Shown piece after piece: positions 31,695-41,046 of a stretch of DNA of 64,000 nt (position 1 is its first letter; every line of letters begins with the position of its first letter). Origin of the DNA: Sphingomonas sp. (GTDB taxonomy: Bacteria; Pseudomonadota; Alphaproteobacteria; Sphingomonadales; Sphingomonadaceae); NCBI RefSeq assembly GCF_029239295.1, contig NZ_JAQZBC010000002.1, positions 310,001-374,000 of the forward strand. Direction: 5' to 3'. The position numbers were made by a program, and so were the translations under genes. The notes below the pieces were generated by a model, which was given only the letters and a program-made list of their open reading frames with translations, was not told the DNA's origin and made no database searches.

Positions 31695-33422
31695 ATGGCC
31701 CTGTTTCGCCTGTTGAACATTCGCCTGCTGATGCTGTCCTCGGCCGCCGGCATGGCGCTGGCCTCGCCTGCGCAGGCACATGAGGAAAAGGCGCCGCGTA
31801 GCGCGACGCCGGCCGCGCCCGCCGGCAACCAGCCCGGCGCGGCACCCGCCCGCGCCGCCGGCGAAGGCGCCGGCCCGTTCCGCCGCCTCGTCATCCGCGG
31901 CGCGACCCTGATCGACGGCACGGGATCGGTACCGCGCGGCCCCGTCGACATCATTGTCGAGGGCAATCGCATCGCCGACATCCGCCAGGCGGGTTGGCCG
32001 GGCATGGCGCTGGCGCAGAACCGCGCGCCGCAGGATTTTGATCAGGAGATCGACGCGACCGGCATGTATGTCCTGCCCGGCTTCGTCGACATGCACACCC
32101 ACCTGCCCGCCAAGGACAAGGCGCCCGACGCCTCCTACGCCTACAAGCTGTGGCTGGCACATGGCGTGACCACGGTGCGCGGCGTCTCGCTCGCCTCCCC
32201 ATCCTTCACCAGCAATGAAAAGGCGCGCTCAGCCCGCAACGAGATCGCCGCGCCGCGCATCTTCAACTATCAGACGCTGGGCGCCGGCTGGCCCGGCGGG
32301 CGTATTTCCAGCCCCGAAAAGGCGCGCGAATGGGTTCGCTGGGCGGCCAAGAACGACATCGACGGCATCAAGTTCTTCGGGCGCGAGGATGAAACCCCCG
32401 CGGTGATGAGCGCGGCGATCGACGAGGCGCACAAGAACAAGATGGGCACCGTCGCCCACCTCAGCCAGACCGGCGTGTCCGACTTCAACGGCGTGGTTGC
32501 CGGACGAGCGGGGCTGGACACGATCACGCACTTCTACGGGCACATGGAATCGCTGCTGAAGAACCACACGATCCAGAAGTTCACGCCCGACTACAATTTC
32601 TACAACGAACTGCATCGCTTCGCTCAGGTCGCCGACATCAAGGACGAGATCTATGACGTCGGATCGGAGCAATGGTGGGACTATCTGAAGGAGCAGAAGG
32701 CGAACGGCGTCACGTTCGACCCGACGTTCAACATCTACGCCGCCTCGCGGGATCTGATGCGAGCCCGCAACGCCGACTGGCAGGGTAAGTACACCACGCC
32801 GCAGCTGTGGAATTATTTTCAGTCCACCCGCGACAATCACGGATCCTATTTCTTCGACTGGACCAGCCAGATCGAGAATAACTGGAAGGGATTTTACAAG
32901 AACTTCTTCCAGCTGATCCATGACTACAACCAGATCGGCGGCCGAGTGACGGTGGGGACCGATTCAGGCTTCATCTACAAGGTGTACGGTTTCGCTTACG
33001 TCGAGGAGTTGGAACTGTACCAGGAGGCAGGCCTGACCCCGCTGGAGATCTTCCGCGCGGCGACGGTCAACGGTGCCCGCACGCTGATGGAGCCGAAGGG
33101 GCAGGAGCCGGAATTCGGCGCAGTCCGGCGTGGCATGCTGGCCGATCTCGTCATCGTGCCGGAGAACCCGCTCGCCAACCTGAAGACGCTTTATGGTACC
33201 GGCCATGTCCGGCTGAACCCCGAGACGAACAAGCAGGAGCGGGTCGGCGGCGTCCGCTACACGATCAAGGACGGCATCGTATATGATGCGCCGCGCCTGC
33301 TGGCCGACGTCGCGGCCATGGTCGAGCGCGAGAAGCAGGTGGTGCCAACGCCGGTATCGCCGCCGGTCATCCCTCAGGAGCCCGCCTTCGCACCGGCATC
33401 GGCGCAGCCCACCGCATCGTGA
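31695..33422 (+). CDS. Exported amidohydrolase family metalloenzyme
   Basis: This 575-aa protein has a signal peptide ending S-P-A-Q-A. The TIM-barrel metal site is V-D-M-H-T-H-L-P (about residue 132), with later F-F-G-R-E, V-A-H-L-S, T-H-F-Y-G-H and the catalytic Asp in V-G-T-D-S-G-F. C-terminal L-A-D-L-V-I-V and N-P-L-A-N closings fit imidazolonepropionase/prolidase-like amidohydrolases. An Ala/Pro-rich linker lies after the signal. AAGGA precedes the ATG at 31695. It is likely co-transcribed with the receptor upstream, hydrolysing an amide or peptide substrate in the periplasm. Confidence 0.87.
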   Translation: MALFRLLNIRLLMLSSAAGMALASPAQAHEEKAPRSATPAAPAGNQPGAAPARAAGEGAGPFRRLVIRGATLIDGTGSVPRGPVDIIVEGNRIADIRQAGWPGMALAQNRAPQDFDQEIDATGMYVLPGFVDMHTHLPAKDKAPDASYAYKLWLAHGVTTVRGVSLASPSFTSNEKARSARNEIAAPRIFNYQTLGAGWPGGRISSPEKAREWVRWAAKNDIDGIKFFGREDETPAVMSAAIDEAHKNKMGTVAHLSQTGVSDFNGVVAGRAGLDTITHFYGHMESLLKNHTIQKFTPDYNFYNELHRFAQVADIKDEIYDVGSEQWWDYLKEQKANGVTFDPTFNIYAASRDLMRARNADWQGKYTTPQLWNYFQSTRDNHGSYFFDWTSQIENNWKGFYKNFFQLIHDYNQIGGRVTVGTDSGFIYKVYGFAYVEELELYQEAGLTPLEIFRAATVNGARTLMEPKGQEPEFGAVRRGMLADLVIVPENPLANLKTLYGTGHVRLNPETNKQERVGGVRYTIKDGIVYDAPRLLADVAAMVEREKQVVPTPVSPPVIPQEPAFAPASAQPTAS

Positions 33423-33429
33423 GACAGAC

Positions 33430-33452
33430 GGGCGCCCCGCCGCGGGGCGCCC
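33430..33452. terminator. 10-bp GC hairpin between convergent genes
   Basis: GGGCGCCCCG (33430-33439) pairs with CGGGGCGCCC (33443-33452) over a 3-nt loop. There is no T-run on either side, but its place between the convergent amidohydrolase and Lrp stops suggests transcript-end function. Confidence 0.55.
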
Positions 33453-33463
33453 GCCCAGTCACT

Positions 33464-33919
33464 TCAGATCGGCAGCGCGGTGGTGTATTTCACCTCTTCC
33501 AGCACGGCAAAGGTGCGCGTTTCGCGAATGCCGGTCATGTGGAAGAGCGAATTGCCGAGGAAGGTGCGGTAGGCGCCCATATCCTCGACCCGCGCCTTCA
33601 GCAGATAATCGAAGCCGCCCGCGACCATGTGGCATTCCAGGATTTCCGGCATGTCCTGCACCGCGAGCGCGAAATCCTCCAGCACGTTGCTGGTGGTGCG
33701 GTCGAGCATCACTTCGATGAAGACCAGCAGCGCCCGATCGAGCTTCTGCGGATCGAGCAGCGCGACGATATCGCTGACATATCCCTGCTCACGAAGCTTG
33801 CGCAGACGATCGAAACACGCTGATGGGGAAATTCCGGCCTGGGCCGCAAGCTCCTGATTGGTGATGCGGCCGTTGCGTTGGAGAACCCGAAGAATATTCC
33901 GATCGATCACATCAAGCAT
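33464..33919 (-). CDS. Lrp/AsnC family transcriptional regulator
   Basis: This 151-aa regulator has an HTH at residues 1-50 (D-R-N-I-L-R-V-L-Q-R-N-G-R-I-T-N-Q-E-L and S-P-S-A-C-F-D-R-L-R-K-L) and a RAM domain (C-H-M-V-A-G-G-F-D-Y-L-L-K-A). ATG 33919, with a GAAGG site upstream, gives the family N-terminus. It is divergent from an amino-acid permease (92 bp), so the permease and perhaps the flanking receptor/amidohydrolase are its targets. Confidence 0.93.
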   Translation of the reverse strand: MLDVIDRNILRVLQRNGRITNQELAAQAGISPSACFDRLRKLREQGYVSDIVALLDPQKLDRALLVFIEVMLDRTTSNVLEDFALAVQDMPEILECHMVAGGFDYLLKARVEDMGAYRTFLGNSLFHMTGIRETRTFAVLEEVKYTTALPI

Positions 33920-34011
33920 GGCAGACCTTCGGGAGGGAGCAGGAAATGCCAAACTATCCTGGCAAGCCTGCTGCGCAACAAGGATCTGCTGCGAAGGCAT
34001 GAAGAAGGGGA

Positions 34012-35433
34012 ATGGGCGTGGCACGCTGGAATAAACGCAAGATCATCGCGCCACGGGAGGCCGGAGGGGAACACCAGCTGAAGGCCACCCTGTCGTGGCC
34101 GCACCTGCTGGCGATGGGTGTCGGCGCGATCGTCGGCACCGGTATCCTGACCCTGATCGGCGTAGGCGCAGGCAAGGCCGGGCCGGCCGTGATCCTGTCC
34201 TTCGTCATCGCCGGACTGATCTGTGCCTGCGCAGCGCTCGCCTATGCCGAAATGGCGACGATGTATCCCGGGTCGGGCAGCGCCTATACCTATACCTATG
34301 CGGTGATCGGCGAGTTGGCGGCCTGGGTGATCGGGTGGAGCCTGATCCTCGAGTACAGCCTGGTCGTCAGCGCCGTGGCGGTGGGCTGGTCGGGCTATGC
34401 CGCGCCGTTGCTGCAGGGGACATTGGGGATACCCATGTCGTTGATGCAGGGGCCGGAGCTGGGCGGGCTGGTCAATTTGCCGGCAATCTTCATCATCGCG
34501 GTCGTCGCCATCCTGCTGCTGCTGGGAACGCGCGAAAGCGCCACGCTGAACGCGCTGCTGGTGCTGGTAAAGATCGTCGCGCTGATCGTCTTCGTCGCGG
34601 TGGCGTTGCCCTATTTCAACGCCGACAACCTTCATCCGTTCGCGCCTTCAGGCTTCGCCAAGTCGACTGGGCCCGACGGCGTCGAACGCGGCGTGATGGC
34701 CGCGGCGGCGATCATCTTCTTCGCCTTCTACGGCTTTGATGCGATCGCGACAGCGGCCGAGGAAACCCGCAAGCCGCAGCGCGACCTGCCGATCGCGATC
34801 ATCGGATCGATGGTCGCCTGCGTGGTGATCTATGTCGCCGTTGCTACTGCGGCAGTGGGCGCGCTGCCCTTCACCACCTTCGCGAGCAGCCCAGAGCCGC
34901 TGGCGCTGATCCTTCGCGAACTCAATCAGCCGGGCGCGGCGACCTTCCTCGCCGGTTCAGCGGTCATCGCCCTGCCAACGGTCATCCTGGCGTTCCTCTA
35001 TGGCCAATCGCGGATCTTCTTCGCGATGGCGCGTGACGGGCTACTGCCGGGATCGCTGGCCCGCCTGTCGAGCCGTGGCAGCCCGGTGCGCATCACGATC
35101 TTCACCGCCGCCATCGTCGCGCTGATCGCCGGCGTCTTCCCGCTCGATGAAATCGCTGCGCTGGCGAATGCAGGAACGCTCGCCGCCTTTGCTGCCGTGG
35201 CATTGTGCATGATCCTGATGCGGCGCCGCGCCCCCGATCTGCCGCGTGCCTTCTCGACGCCGCTGCCGTGGCTGGTGGGCGGCATCGCGATCGCCGGCTG
35301 CGCCTATCTGTTCCTGAGCCTGCCAGCGCAGACGCAATTGTACTTCCTGCTGTGGAACGGGCTGGGGATCGGCATCTACCTGCTGGTTACGATGCGGCTG
35401 GCGAAAAAGGAGGGTGGCGAGGCGCACGGCTGA
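34012..35433 (+). CDS. APC superfamily amino acid permease (CAT-like)
   Basis: This 473-aa inner-membrane transporter has about 12 helices. The first bears G-V-G-A-I-V-G-T-G-I-L-T-L (substrate-backbone loop). A-L-A-Y-A-E-M-A-T-M-Y-P-G-S-G-S-A-Y and F-F-A-F-Y-G-F-D-A-I-A-T-A-A-E-E are family signatures. GTG 34018 is an alternative start with better spacing from AAGGGG. It is adjacent to and divergent from an Lrp regulator. It likely imports amino acids released by the nearby exported amidohydrolase. Confidence 0.92.
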   Translation: MGVARWNKRKIIAPREAGGEHQLKATLSWPHLLAMGVGAIVGTGILTLIGVGAGKAGPAVILSFVIAGLICACAALAYAEMATMYPGSGSAYTYTYAVIGELAAWVIGWSLILEYSLVVSAVAVGWSGYAAPLLQGTLGIPMSLMQGPELGGLVNLPAIFIIAVVAILLLLGTRESATLNALLVLVKIVALIVFVAVALPYFNADNLHPFAPSGFAKSTGPDGVERGVMAAAAIIFFAFYGFDAIATAAEETRKPQRDLPIAIIGSMVACVVIYVAVATAAVGALPFTTFASSPEPLALILRELNQPGAATFLAGSAVIALPTVILAFLYGQSRIFFAMARDGLLPGSLARLSSRGSPVRITIFTAAIVALIAGVFPLDEIAALANAGTLAAFAAVALCMILMRRRAPDLPRAFSTPLPWLVGGIAIAGCAYLFLSLPAQTQLYFLLWNGLGIGIYLLVTMRLAKKEGGEAHG

Positions 35434-35546
35434 GCCGCTGCCGTAGCTTCGTCGCTCGGCCGACAACGGCAATCGCTTGACCAACCGGCGTCCGCTCCAT
35501 AGCGGGCGCCGGCTTGGCGCGGTGCGCCGGGCTGTCGGGGGAAGAT

Positions 35547-37838
35547 GTGCGCGAACTGGTGATGATTTCGGCGGGACTGGCCGCCTCCCCCGCTGCCGCG
35601 CAGGTTGCCCCGACGCCAGCAACACCGCCGCAGCCGATCACCGAGGCCAGCACTGGCGCCGCTGCCGGGGCGCTGGGCGATATCGTGGTGACCGCGCAGC
35701 ATCGTGAACAATCGGCGCAGCGCGTGCCGATCGCGATTACCGCGCTGAGCGGCGAGCAGCTGGAGGCGGAGGGTGCCGCGAACCTCGACCGCATCGGGCC
35801 GGCCGTGCCCAACCTGTATCTGGCGCGCAATTTCGGCACGAGTTCGGGCGCGCTGGTCTTCCTGCGCGGAGTCGGTGAAGGCGATTCGATCTTCACCAAC
35901 GATCCGCCGGTGGGTATCTACGTCGACGACGTGATCCTGCCGCGGTCGACCGGCGCGCTGCTCGACCTGATCGATATTGAACGGATCGAGGTGCTACGTG
36001 GCCCTCAGGGCACGCTCTACGGCCGCAATACGAGCGGTGGCGCGATCAAATTGGTGATGAAGCGGCCATCGCTGGACGCGGTGAGCGGCGCGGCGGACGT
36101 GACGGTCGGCAGCTATCTCCGGCTGGATGCGCGGGCGGCAGTGAACCTTCCGGTGTCGAGCGACGCTGCGGTCCGCGTCTCCGCGCTGTCGCGCAACCAG
36201 CGCGGCTGGGGGCGCAACCTCACCAACGATCAGCGGGTGAACGGACAGGATCTGCTGGGTGGCCGTGTGTCGTTCCTGTGGGAGCCCGATGCGGCGCTTT
36301 CGATCATGGCGACGGGCGATCTGACGCGTGATCGATCGGGCCCGCGATTTCCGCAGCGTTTCCAGCCCGACCCCGCCGCGCCAGGCCGCTTCACCAACCG
36401 CTTCGTTGCGCCGGATGGCGACATTGACCATTTTCTGTCGGCCGACACCGATCCGCTGAACAGCACCGACACTGGCGGCCTATCGCTGCGCGCAGACTAT
36501 CTGCTGAACGGCGAGCTCAAACTGTCCTCGATCACCGGCTATCGCGCGCTGCGTTCCCGCATCGGATTCGACCAGACCGCCAACCCACCGGGCGTCGGCA
36601 GCAACGTGATCCTGTTGCAGGACCAGCGGCAGCACAGCATCAGCCAGGAAGTGCAGCTGACCGGCTCTGCCTGGGGCGGCCGTGCGGAATGGGTGGCAGG
36701 TGCCTATTATTTCCGTGAACATAATGATCAGCTGACCGCCGTCAGTCTCGCTACGCCCGCCGGGCCGAACGCACGCTTTCGCAACGGTGATTTCTTCAAC
36801 GCCCCGTCGCGCGGGGTGGGAACCACCGGCAACTGGTCGCCCTATGAGCCGCGGCTGGATACCGACAGCTATTCGGCATTCGGCTCGATGACGGTTGCGA
36901 TCGATCCGCGAGCGCATGTGACCGCCGGGCTGCGCTACACCGATGAGCAGAAGCGCTACACGGTCAGCTTCCTGACCGCTCCGGATACCGTGCTGGTGCT
37001 GCCGGACGGCCGGGCGGCACGGCGGCGGATCGCGCAGCGCTGGACCGATGTGTCACCGCGGCTGGCAATCGACTATCGCCTGGGCGCCGAAGATGGCGAC
37101 ACTGCACTGGCCTACGCCTCGGTCGCCAAAGGTTTTCGCAGCGGCAGCTTTGACGGGCGCGCGCGCAACATCAGCTTCGCGCTCGATCGTCAGGCGGCGA
37201 TCGCACCCGAAACGGTGTGGACGTACGAACTGGGCGTCAAATCCGACTGGTTCGAACGGCGCCTGCGCCTCAACGCCGGCTATTTCATCAACGATTATAC
37301 CGATATCGCCTTTTCCGCGTCACGCGTGACCGTCGGCCCGCCGGAGATCTTTCGCCAGAACGTCGGGGATGCGCGAATTCAGGGCCTTGAGGTCGAATGG
37401 GCCGCAAACCCGCTGCCCGGGCTGGAGATTGGGGGCTGGATCGCGACGCTGGCGGATCGCTTCACGCGGCTGGCGTCGAGCCCCGGATGCACCGCGTTCG
37501 TTGCCGACGAACGGCAGCTCGACCTGCGCTTCACGCCGTCGTTCCGCTATCAACTGCGTGCCACGCTGACCGGTCGCGCGGGCAAGGCGCAATGGCGCGT
37601 CGGCGGCGATGTGAGCGGCGCGTCCGCCTATAACATTGCCCTGTGTAACGAGCCGCAGCACCGCGTTACCAATGCCGAGACGGCCAATCTGCAGGCGGGG
37701 GTCGATTGGCAGGATTGGGGCGTGATGATCGCAGCGACCAATTTGCGCGATCGCCGGTACAATAGCGGCAGCGTGGGGACGATCGGCTATCCGGTCGCCC
37801 CGCGTGAAGTGACGCTGCAGGTGCGGCGACGGTTCTGA
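35547..37838 (+). CDS. TonB-dependent receptor
   Basis: A receptor of about 763 aa has the TonB box region G-D-I-V-V-T-A-Q-H-R-E-Q, the plug with V-G-I-Y-V-D-D-V-I-L-P-R, I-E-V-L-R-G-P-Q-G-T-L-Y-G-R-N-T-S-G-G-A-I, and a C-terminal barrel ending L-Q-V-R-R-R-F. The exported start is unclear: the only signal-like stretch is short (M-I-S-A-G-L-A-A-S-P-A-A-A-Q). Candidates are GTG 35547, GTG 35559 or ATG 35562; the frame opens at 35514 with TTG. An N-terminal frameshift or a start in another frame is possible. It follows the permease by about 110 bp. Confidence 0.85.
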   Translation: MRELVMISAGLAASPAAAQVAPTPATPPQPITEASTGAAAGALGDIVVTAQHREQSAQRVPIAITALSGEQLEAEGAANLDRIGPAVPNLYLARNFGTSSGALVFLRGVGEGDSIFTNDPPVGIYVDDVILPRSTGALLDLIDIERIEVLRGPQGTLYGRNTSGGAIKLVMKRPSLDAVSGAADVTVGSYLRLDARAAVNLPVSSDAAVRVSALSRNQRGWGRNLTNDQRVNGQDLLGGRVSFLWEPDAALSIMATGDLTRDRSGPRFPQRFQPDPAAPGRFTNRFVAPDGDIDHFLSADTDPLNSTDTGGLSLRADYLLNGELKLSSITGYRALRSRIGFDQTANPPGVGSNVILLQDQRQHSISQEVQLTGSAWGGRAEWVAGAYYFREHNDQLTAVSLATPAGPNARFRNGDFFNAPSRGVGTTGNWSPYEPRLDTDSYSAFGSMTVAIDPRAHVTAGLRYTDEQKRYTVSFLTAPDTVLVLPDGRAARRRIAQRWTDVSPRLAIDYRLGAEDGDTALAYASVAKGFRSGSFDGRARNISFALDRQAAIAPETVWTYELGVKSDWFERRLRLNAGYFINDYTDIAFSASRVTVGPPEIFRQNVGDARIQGLEVEWAANPLPGLEIGGWIATLADRFTRLASSPGCTAFVADERQLDLRFTPSFRYQLRATLTGRAGKAQWRVGGDVSGASAYNIALCNEPQHRVTNAETANLQAGVDWQDWGVMIAATNLRDRRYNSGSVGTIGYPVAPREVTLQVRRRF

Positions 37839-37869
37839 CCGCCGCCGCAGCGTGCACGCGCCGCTGGGA

Positions 37870-39114
37870 TCAGTGCAGCGCCAGTTCGTTGCGACCGACG
37901 ACCATGTGGTGCACCTCGTCCGGGCCATCCGCGAAGCGCAGGTGGCGAACGTCGGCATAAAGCTCTGCCAACGGCGTCCACTTCGACACGCCGGTCGCGC
38001 CGTGGATCTGGATCGCCTGGTCGATGATCTGGCAGGTCTTCTCCGGGACCATCGCCTTTACCATGCTGACCCAGACACGCGCCTCGCGGTTGCCCAGCAC
38101 GTCCATCGCCTTGGCCGCCTTCAGCACCATCAGCCGCATCGCCTCGATCTCGATCCGCGCGCGCGATACCAGCTCCAGGTTCTTGCCCAGCATGATGAGC
38201 GAGCGGCCGAACGCCTCGCGCGAATTGCCGCGCTTCACCATCAGGTCGAGCGCGATTTCCGCCTTGCCGATGGTGCGCATGCAGTGATGGATGCGGCCCG
38301 GCCCGAGGCGGACCTGCGAAATCTCGAACCCGCGCCCGACGCCAAGCAGGACGTTCTCCTCCGGCACGCGCACGTTGTTGAAGCGGATGTGCATGTGACC
38401 GCGCGGTGCGTGATCCGCGCCGAAGACGTGCATCGGGCCGAGGATCTCGACGCCCGGCGTGTCGATCGGCACGAGGATTTGCGACTGCTGCTGCGAGCTT
38501 GGCCCATCGGTGCTGGTGCGCACCATGGTGATCATCACCTTGCAGCGCGGATCACCGGCGCCCGAGATGTAATATTTCTCGCCATTGATGACCCATTCGC
38601 CGTCCACCAGTTCCGCCCGGGTGCTGATGTTCTTGGCATCCGACGACGCGACATCGGGTTCGGTCATCGCATAGGCCGAACGGATCTCCCCGGCGAGCAG
38701 CGGCTCTAGCCACTGCCTCTTTTGCTCCGGCGTGCCGACACGCTCCAGCACTTCCATATTGCCGGTGTCGGGCGCCGAGCAGTTGAGCGATTCCGACGCC
38801 AGCGGCGACTTGCCGAGTTCGGCAGCGATATAGGCATAGTCGAGGTTCGAGAGCCCCTCGCCCGTTTCCGCGTTCGGCAGGAAGAAGTTCCAGAGGCCTG
38901 CGGCCTTCGCCTTCTCCTTGACGGTTTCCAGCAGTTCGAGCTGTCCGGGTGCGAAGCTCCAGCGATCTTCGCGCCCCTCGCCCAGCCGAACATATTCCTG
39001 CATGATCGGATCAACGTTCTCGCGGATGTGGCGCTTTACCGCTTCGAACAGCGGCCGGGCGCCCTCCGACATGCGCAGATCGTCGAGTTCGGGAATAGTG
39101 AAGATGTTGGACAC
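37870..39114 (-). CDS. Acyl-CoA dehydrogenase family protein
   Basis: This 414-aa flavoprotein oxidises an acyl-CoA thioester. Seen are A-Y-A-M-T-E-P-D-V-A-S-S-D (FAD/substrate loop, about residue 150), G-E-K-Y-Y-I-S-G-A-G-D-P, R-E-A-F-G-R-S-L (about 310) and Q-I-H-G-A-T-G-V-S near the C-terminus. The length is usual. GTG 39114 (M-S-N-I-F-T-I-P) has GAGG eight bases upstream; GTG 39141 is the other choice. It lies downstream of LysR and flavin reductase genes on the same strand with a 92-bp gap. Confidence 0.9.
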   Translation of the reverse strand: MSNIFTIPELDDLRMSEGARPLFEAVKRHIRENVDPIMQEYVRLGEGREDRWSFAPGQLELLETVKEKAKAAGLWNFFLPNAETGEGLSNLDYAYIAAELGKSPLASESLNCSAPDTGNMEVLERVGTPEQKRQWLEPLLAGEIRSAYAMTEPDVASSDAKNISTRAELVDGEWVINGEKYYISGAGDPRCKVMITMVRTSTDGPSSQQQSQILVPIDTPGVEILGPMHVFGADHAPRGHMHIRFNNVRVPEENVLLGVGRGFEISQVRLGPGRIHHCMRTIGKAEIALDLMVKRGNSREAFGRSLIMLGKNLELVSRARIEIEAMRLMVLKAAKAMDVLGNREARVWVSMVKAMVPEKTCQIIDQAIQIHGATGVSKWTPLAELYADVRHLRFADGPDEVHHMVVGRNELALH

Positions 39115-39206
39115 GAAAACGCCTCGCGGTGATGAAGTCACCTTATCTTACCGCTGGCACGCCCATCACATAAATGACCTTTGATGATCACTCACATGAG
39201 CAGGAT

Positions 39207-40118
39207 TCATAGGTCAGCAAAGGTCTGCCGGATGAGCATTCGCAGCCATAGATTGCTAGGGTCCTGTTCGGCGCTGGCGTGCCACAATAACTGCAACGGT
39301 CGTGCGGCGATCGGAAACGGCAACGGCACGACCTGATTATCGGCAACCGGGATCAGCGCACGGGCATGCGCATCGAGCAGGGTCAGGATCATGTCGCTGC
39401 GGGCAACCGTTTGCCAGGCCGACCAGATATTCTGACAGCGCACCCGCACTACGCGTGACAACCCCCGCGCGGCGAGCGCCTGATCCTCCAGCCCCGGGCC
39501 GGTCGGGCGTGGTGAGGCGTGCACATGATCGCACGCCAGATATGTCGGCAGATCGAGGGTGCCGTCGATCGCCGGGTGGCCCCGGCGAGCGGCAACGACC
39601 ATCGTGTCGGTGCGTAGCGGGACGGCGAGCAGGCCGTCGATCGCCGCGCTGGGCACGTCTACGGCGACGTCCAGCTCGCCATGCGCCAATGCTGCGCCGA
39701 TTTCGCCGCGCCGGAAATTGACGCTGGTCAGCGTGATGCCGGGTGCTTGCGCCAGCGCGCGTGCGACGAGATCGGCGAAGAAGCGCGCCTCATTCGCTTG
39801 GCGGAGCCCGACGCGGAAGGTTCGGTTCGCGGTGGCCGGGTCAAACCGGGTGGCGGATATCAGTGCTTGTTCCACCATGCCCAGCGCGTCGCGCACCGGA
39901 TCGATGATCGCGCGCGCCAAGGCGGTCGGCACCATACGATTGCCGAACCGCACGAAAAGCTCGTCATCGAATGCGACCCGAAGTCGCGCGAGCGAATGGC
40001 TGATCGCCGATTGCGACAGGTGCAGATGGCGAGCCGCAGCCGTCACCCCGCCGCGCGAATAGATCGCCTCGAACACGCCGAGGAGGTTGAGGTCGACCCG
40101 GCTGATTGGCCTGGTCAT
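39207..40118 (-). CDS. LysR family transcriptional regulator
   Basis: This 303-aa regulator has the N-terminal HTH D-L-N-L-L-G-V-F-E-A-I-Y, then V-T-A-A-A-R-H-L-H-L-S-Q-S-A-I-S-H-S-L-A-R-L-R (residues 9-50). A substrate-binding domain follows with F-R-V-G-L and a P-L-R-T-D-T-M-V-V-A core. It overlaps the flavin-reductase gene by ATGA, so the two are co-translated; it probably controls the downstream acyl-CoA dehydrogenase or its own operon. Confidence 0.93.
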   Translation of the reverse strand: MTRPISRVDLNLLGVFEAIYSRGGVTAAARHLHLSQSAISHSLARLRVAFDDELFVRFGNRMVPTALARAIIDPVRDALGMVEQALISATRFDPATANRTFRVGLRQANEARFFADLVARALAQAPGITLTSVNFRRGEIGAALAHGELDVAVDVPSAAIDGLLAVPLRTDTMVVAARRGHPAIDGTLDLPTYLACDHVHASPRPTGPGLEDQALAARGLSRVVRVRCQNIWSAWQTVARSDMILTLLDAHARALIPVADNQVVPLPFPIAARPLQLLWHASAEQDPSNLWLRMLIRQTFADL

Positions 40119-40771
40119 TCGCCCTTACGTTTGCCACCGGTGGCGGCGGCGCGATCGGGATCAAAGGCGGGACGCTTCATCGTAAAGGTGTCGCTGTTCC
40201 GCAGATAAGTGCCGGTACCGTGTACGCGGCCGATCAGCTTCATGGCCGCCGTGTCGAGGTGCAGGCGATCCGGGTCGGAGACAAAGGCGTCCTGGACGTG
40301 CGCAACGACGACTTCGCCGACCGCGATTACCTGACGTGGGCCGATCTCCAACATTTCGCGCCGGACACATTCGAAACTGACCGGCGCGCTCGCGATCAGC
40401 GGGGGCGACACACGCGTGGCCGGGCGGGTCGCGATACCGGCATAGTCGATTTCACTCACATCCCGGGGCGCATCGACGCAAGACAGGTTCATCGCCTCCG
40501 CGTCCGCCTCGCACACCAGATTAATAACGAATTCGCCAGTGTCGAAGATGTTGGTCGCGGTATCCTTGTTGGCGCCCGACGCGTCCTTCAACAGCCCAAG
40601 AACGATGAGCGGCGGATCGTCACCCATCGCGTTGAAGAAGCTGTAGGGCGCGGCGTTGACCACGCCGTTGCGGCCGCGCGTGGTGACCCACGCTATCGGA
40701 CGCGGCGTGATGGTGGATACCAGGATCTTGTAGCGTTCACGCGGCGCCAGATCGGACATGACGAACTGCAT
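40115..40771 (-). CDS. Flavin reductase-like (FMN-binding split-barrel) protein
   Basis: This 218-aa protein has the flavin reductase-like domain: I-T-P-R-P-I-A-W-V-T-T (about residue 21), N-A-A-P-Y-S-F-F-N, and F-V-I-N-L-V-C-E-A, with the middle S-F-E-C-V and a basic tail. This domain supplies reduced flavin or oxidises small molecules. It precedes and overlaps a LysR gene; a monooxygenase partner is not adjacent. Function on a specific substrate is not resolvable. Confidence 0.87.
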   Translation of the reverse strand: MQFVMSDLAPRERYKILVSTITPRPIAWVTTRGRNGVVNAAPYSFFNAMGDDPPLIVLGLLKDASGANKDTATNIFDTGEFVINLVCEADAEAMNLSCVDAPRDVSEIDYAGIATRPATRVSPPLIASAPVSFECVRREMLEIGPRQVIAVGEVVVAHVQDAFVSDPDRLHLDTAAMKLIGRVHGTGTYLRNSDTFTMKRPAFDPDRAAATGGKRKGE

Positions 40772-41046
40772 GTCGCCTGCGATGTCATCATCCGCGCGCG
40801 CGCGAAAGAGGCTTGTGAGCGCCTGCCTTCAGCGACGCGCTGATCGACTGAGGAAGGTGTCACCATGTTGCGCTGATGCACCTGACTGATGACCCACCTT
40901 GCCGCACGCAGATGGAAACAACGACACAGATCAATATCCGATGTTGGCCACAAAGATATCGCCACTGATATGTCCGGGTCCAACTAGACCTTCCCTGCTG
41001 CTGCTGACAATAAACACATCAACACAACGCACCGGGGGGAGCGACA
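40772..41046. promoter_or_regulatory. Divergent promoter region, flavin reductase / DUF885
   Basis: A 275-bp gap between divergent genes. It contains an alternating CG run near 40795 and a small dyad ATATC-GCCACT-GATAT (40956-40971). A GGGGGGAG ribosome site precedes 41047. No other gene is visible. Confidence 0.35.
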
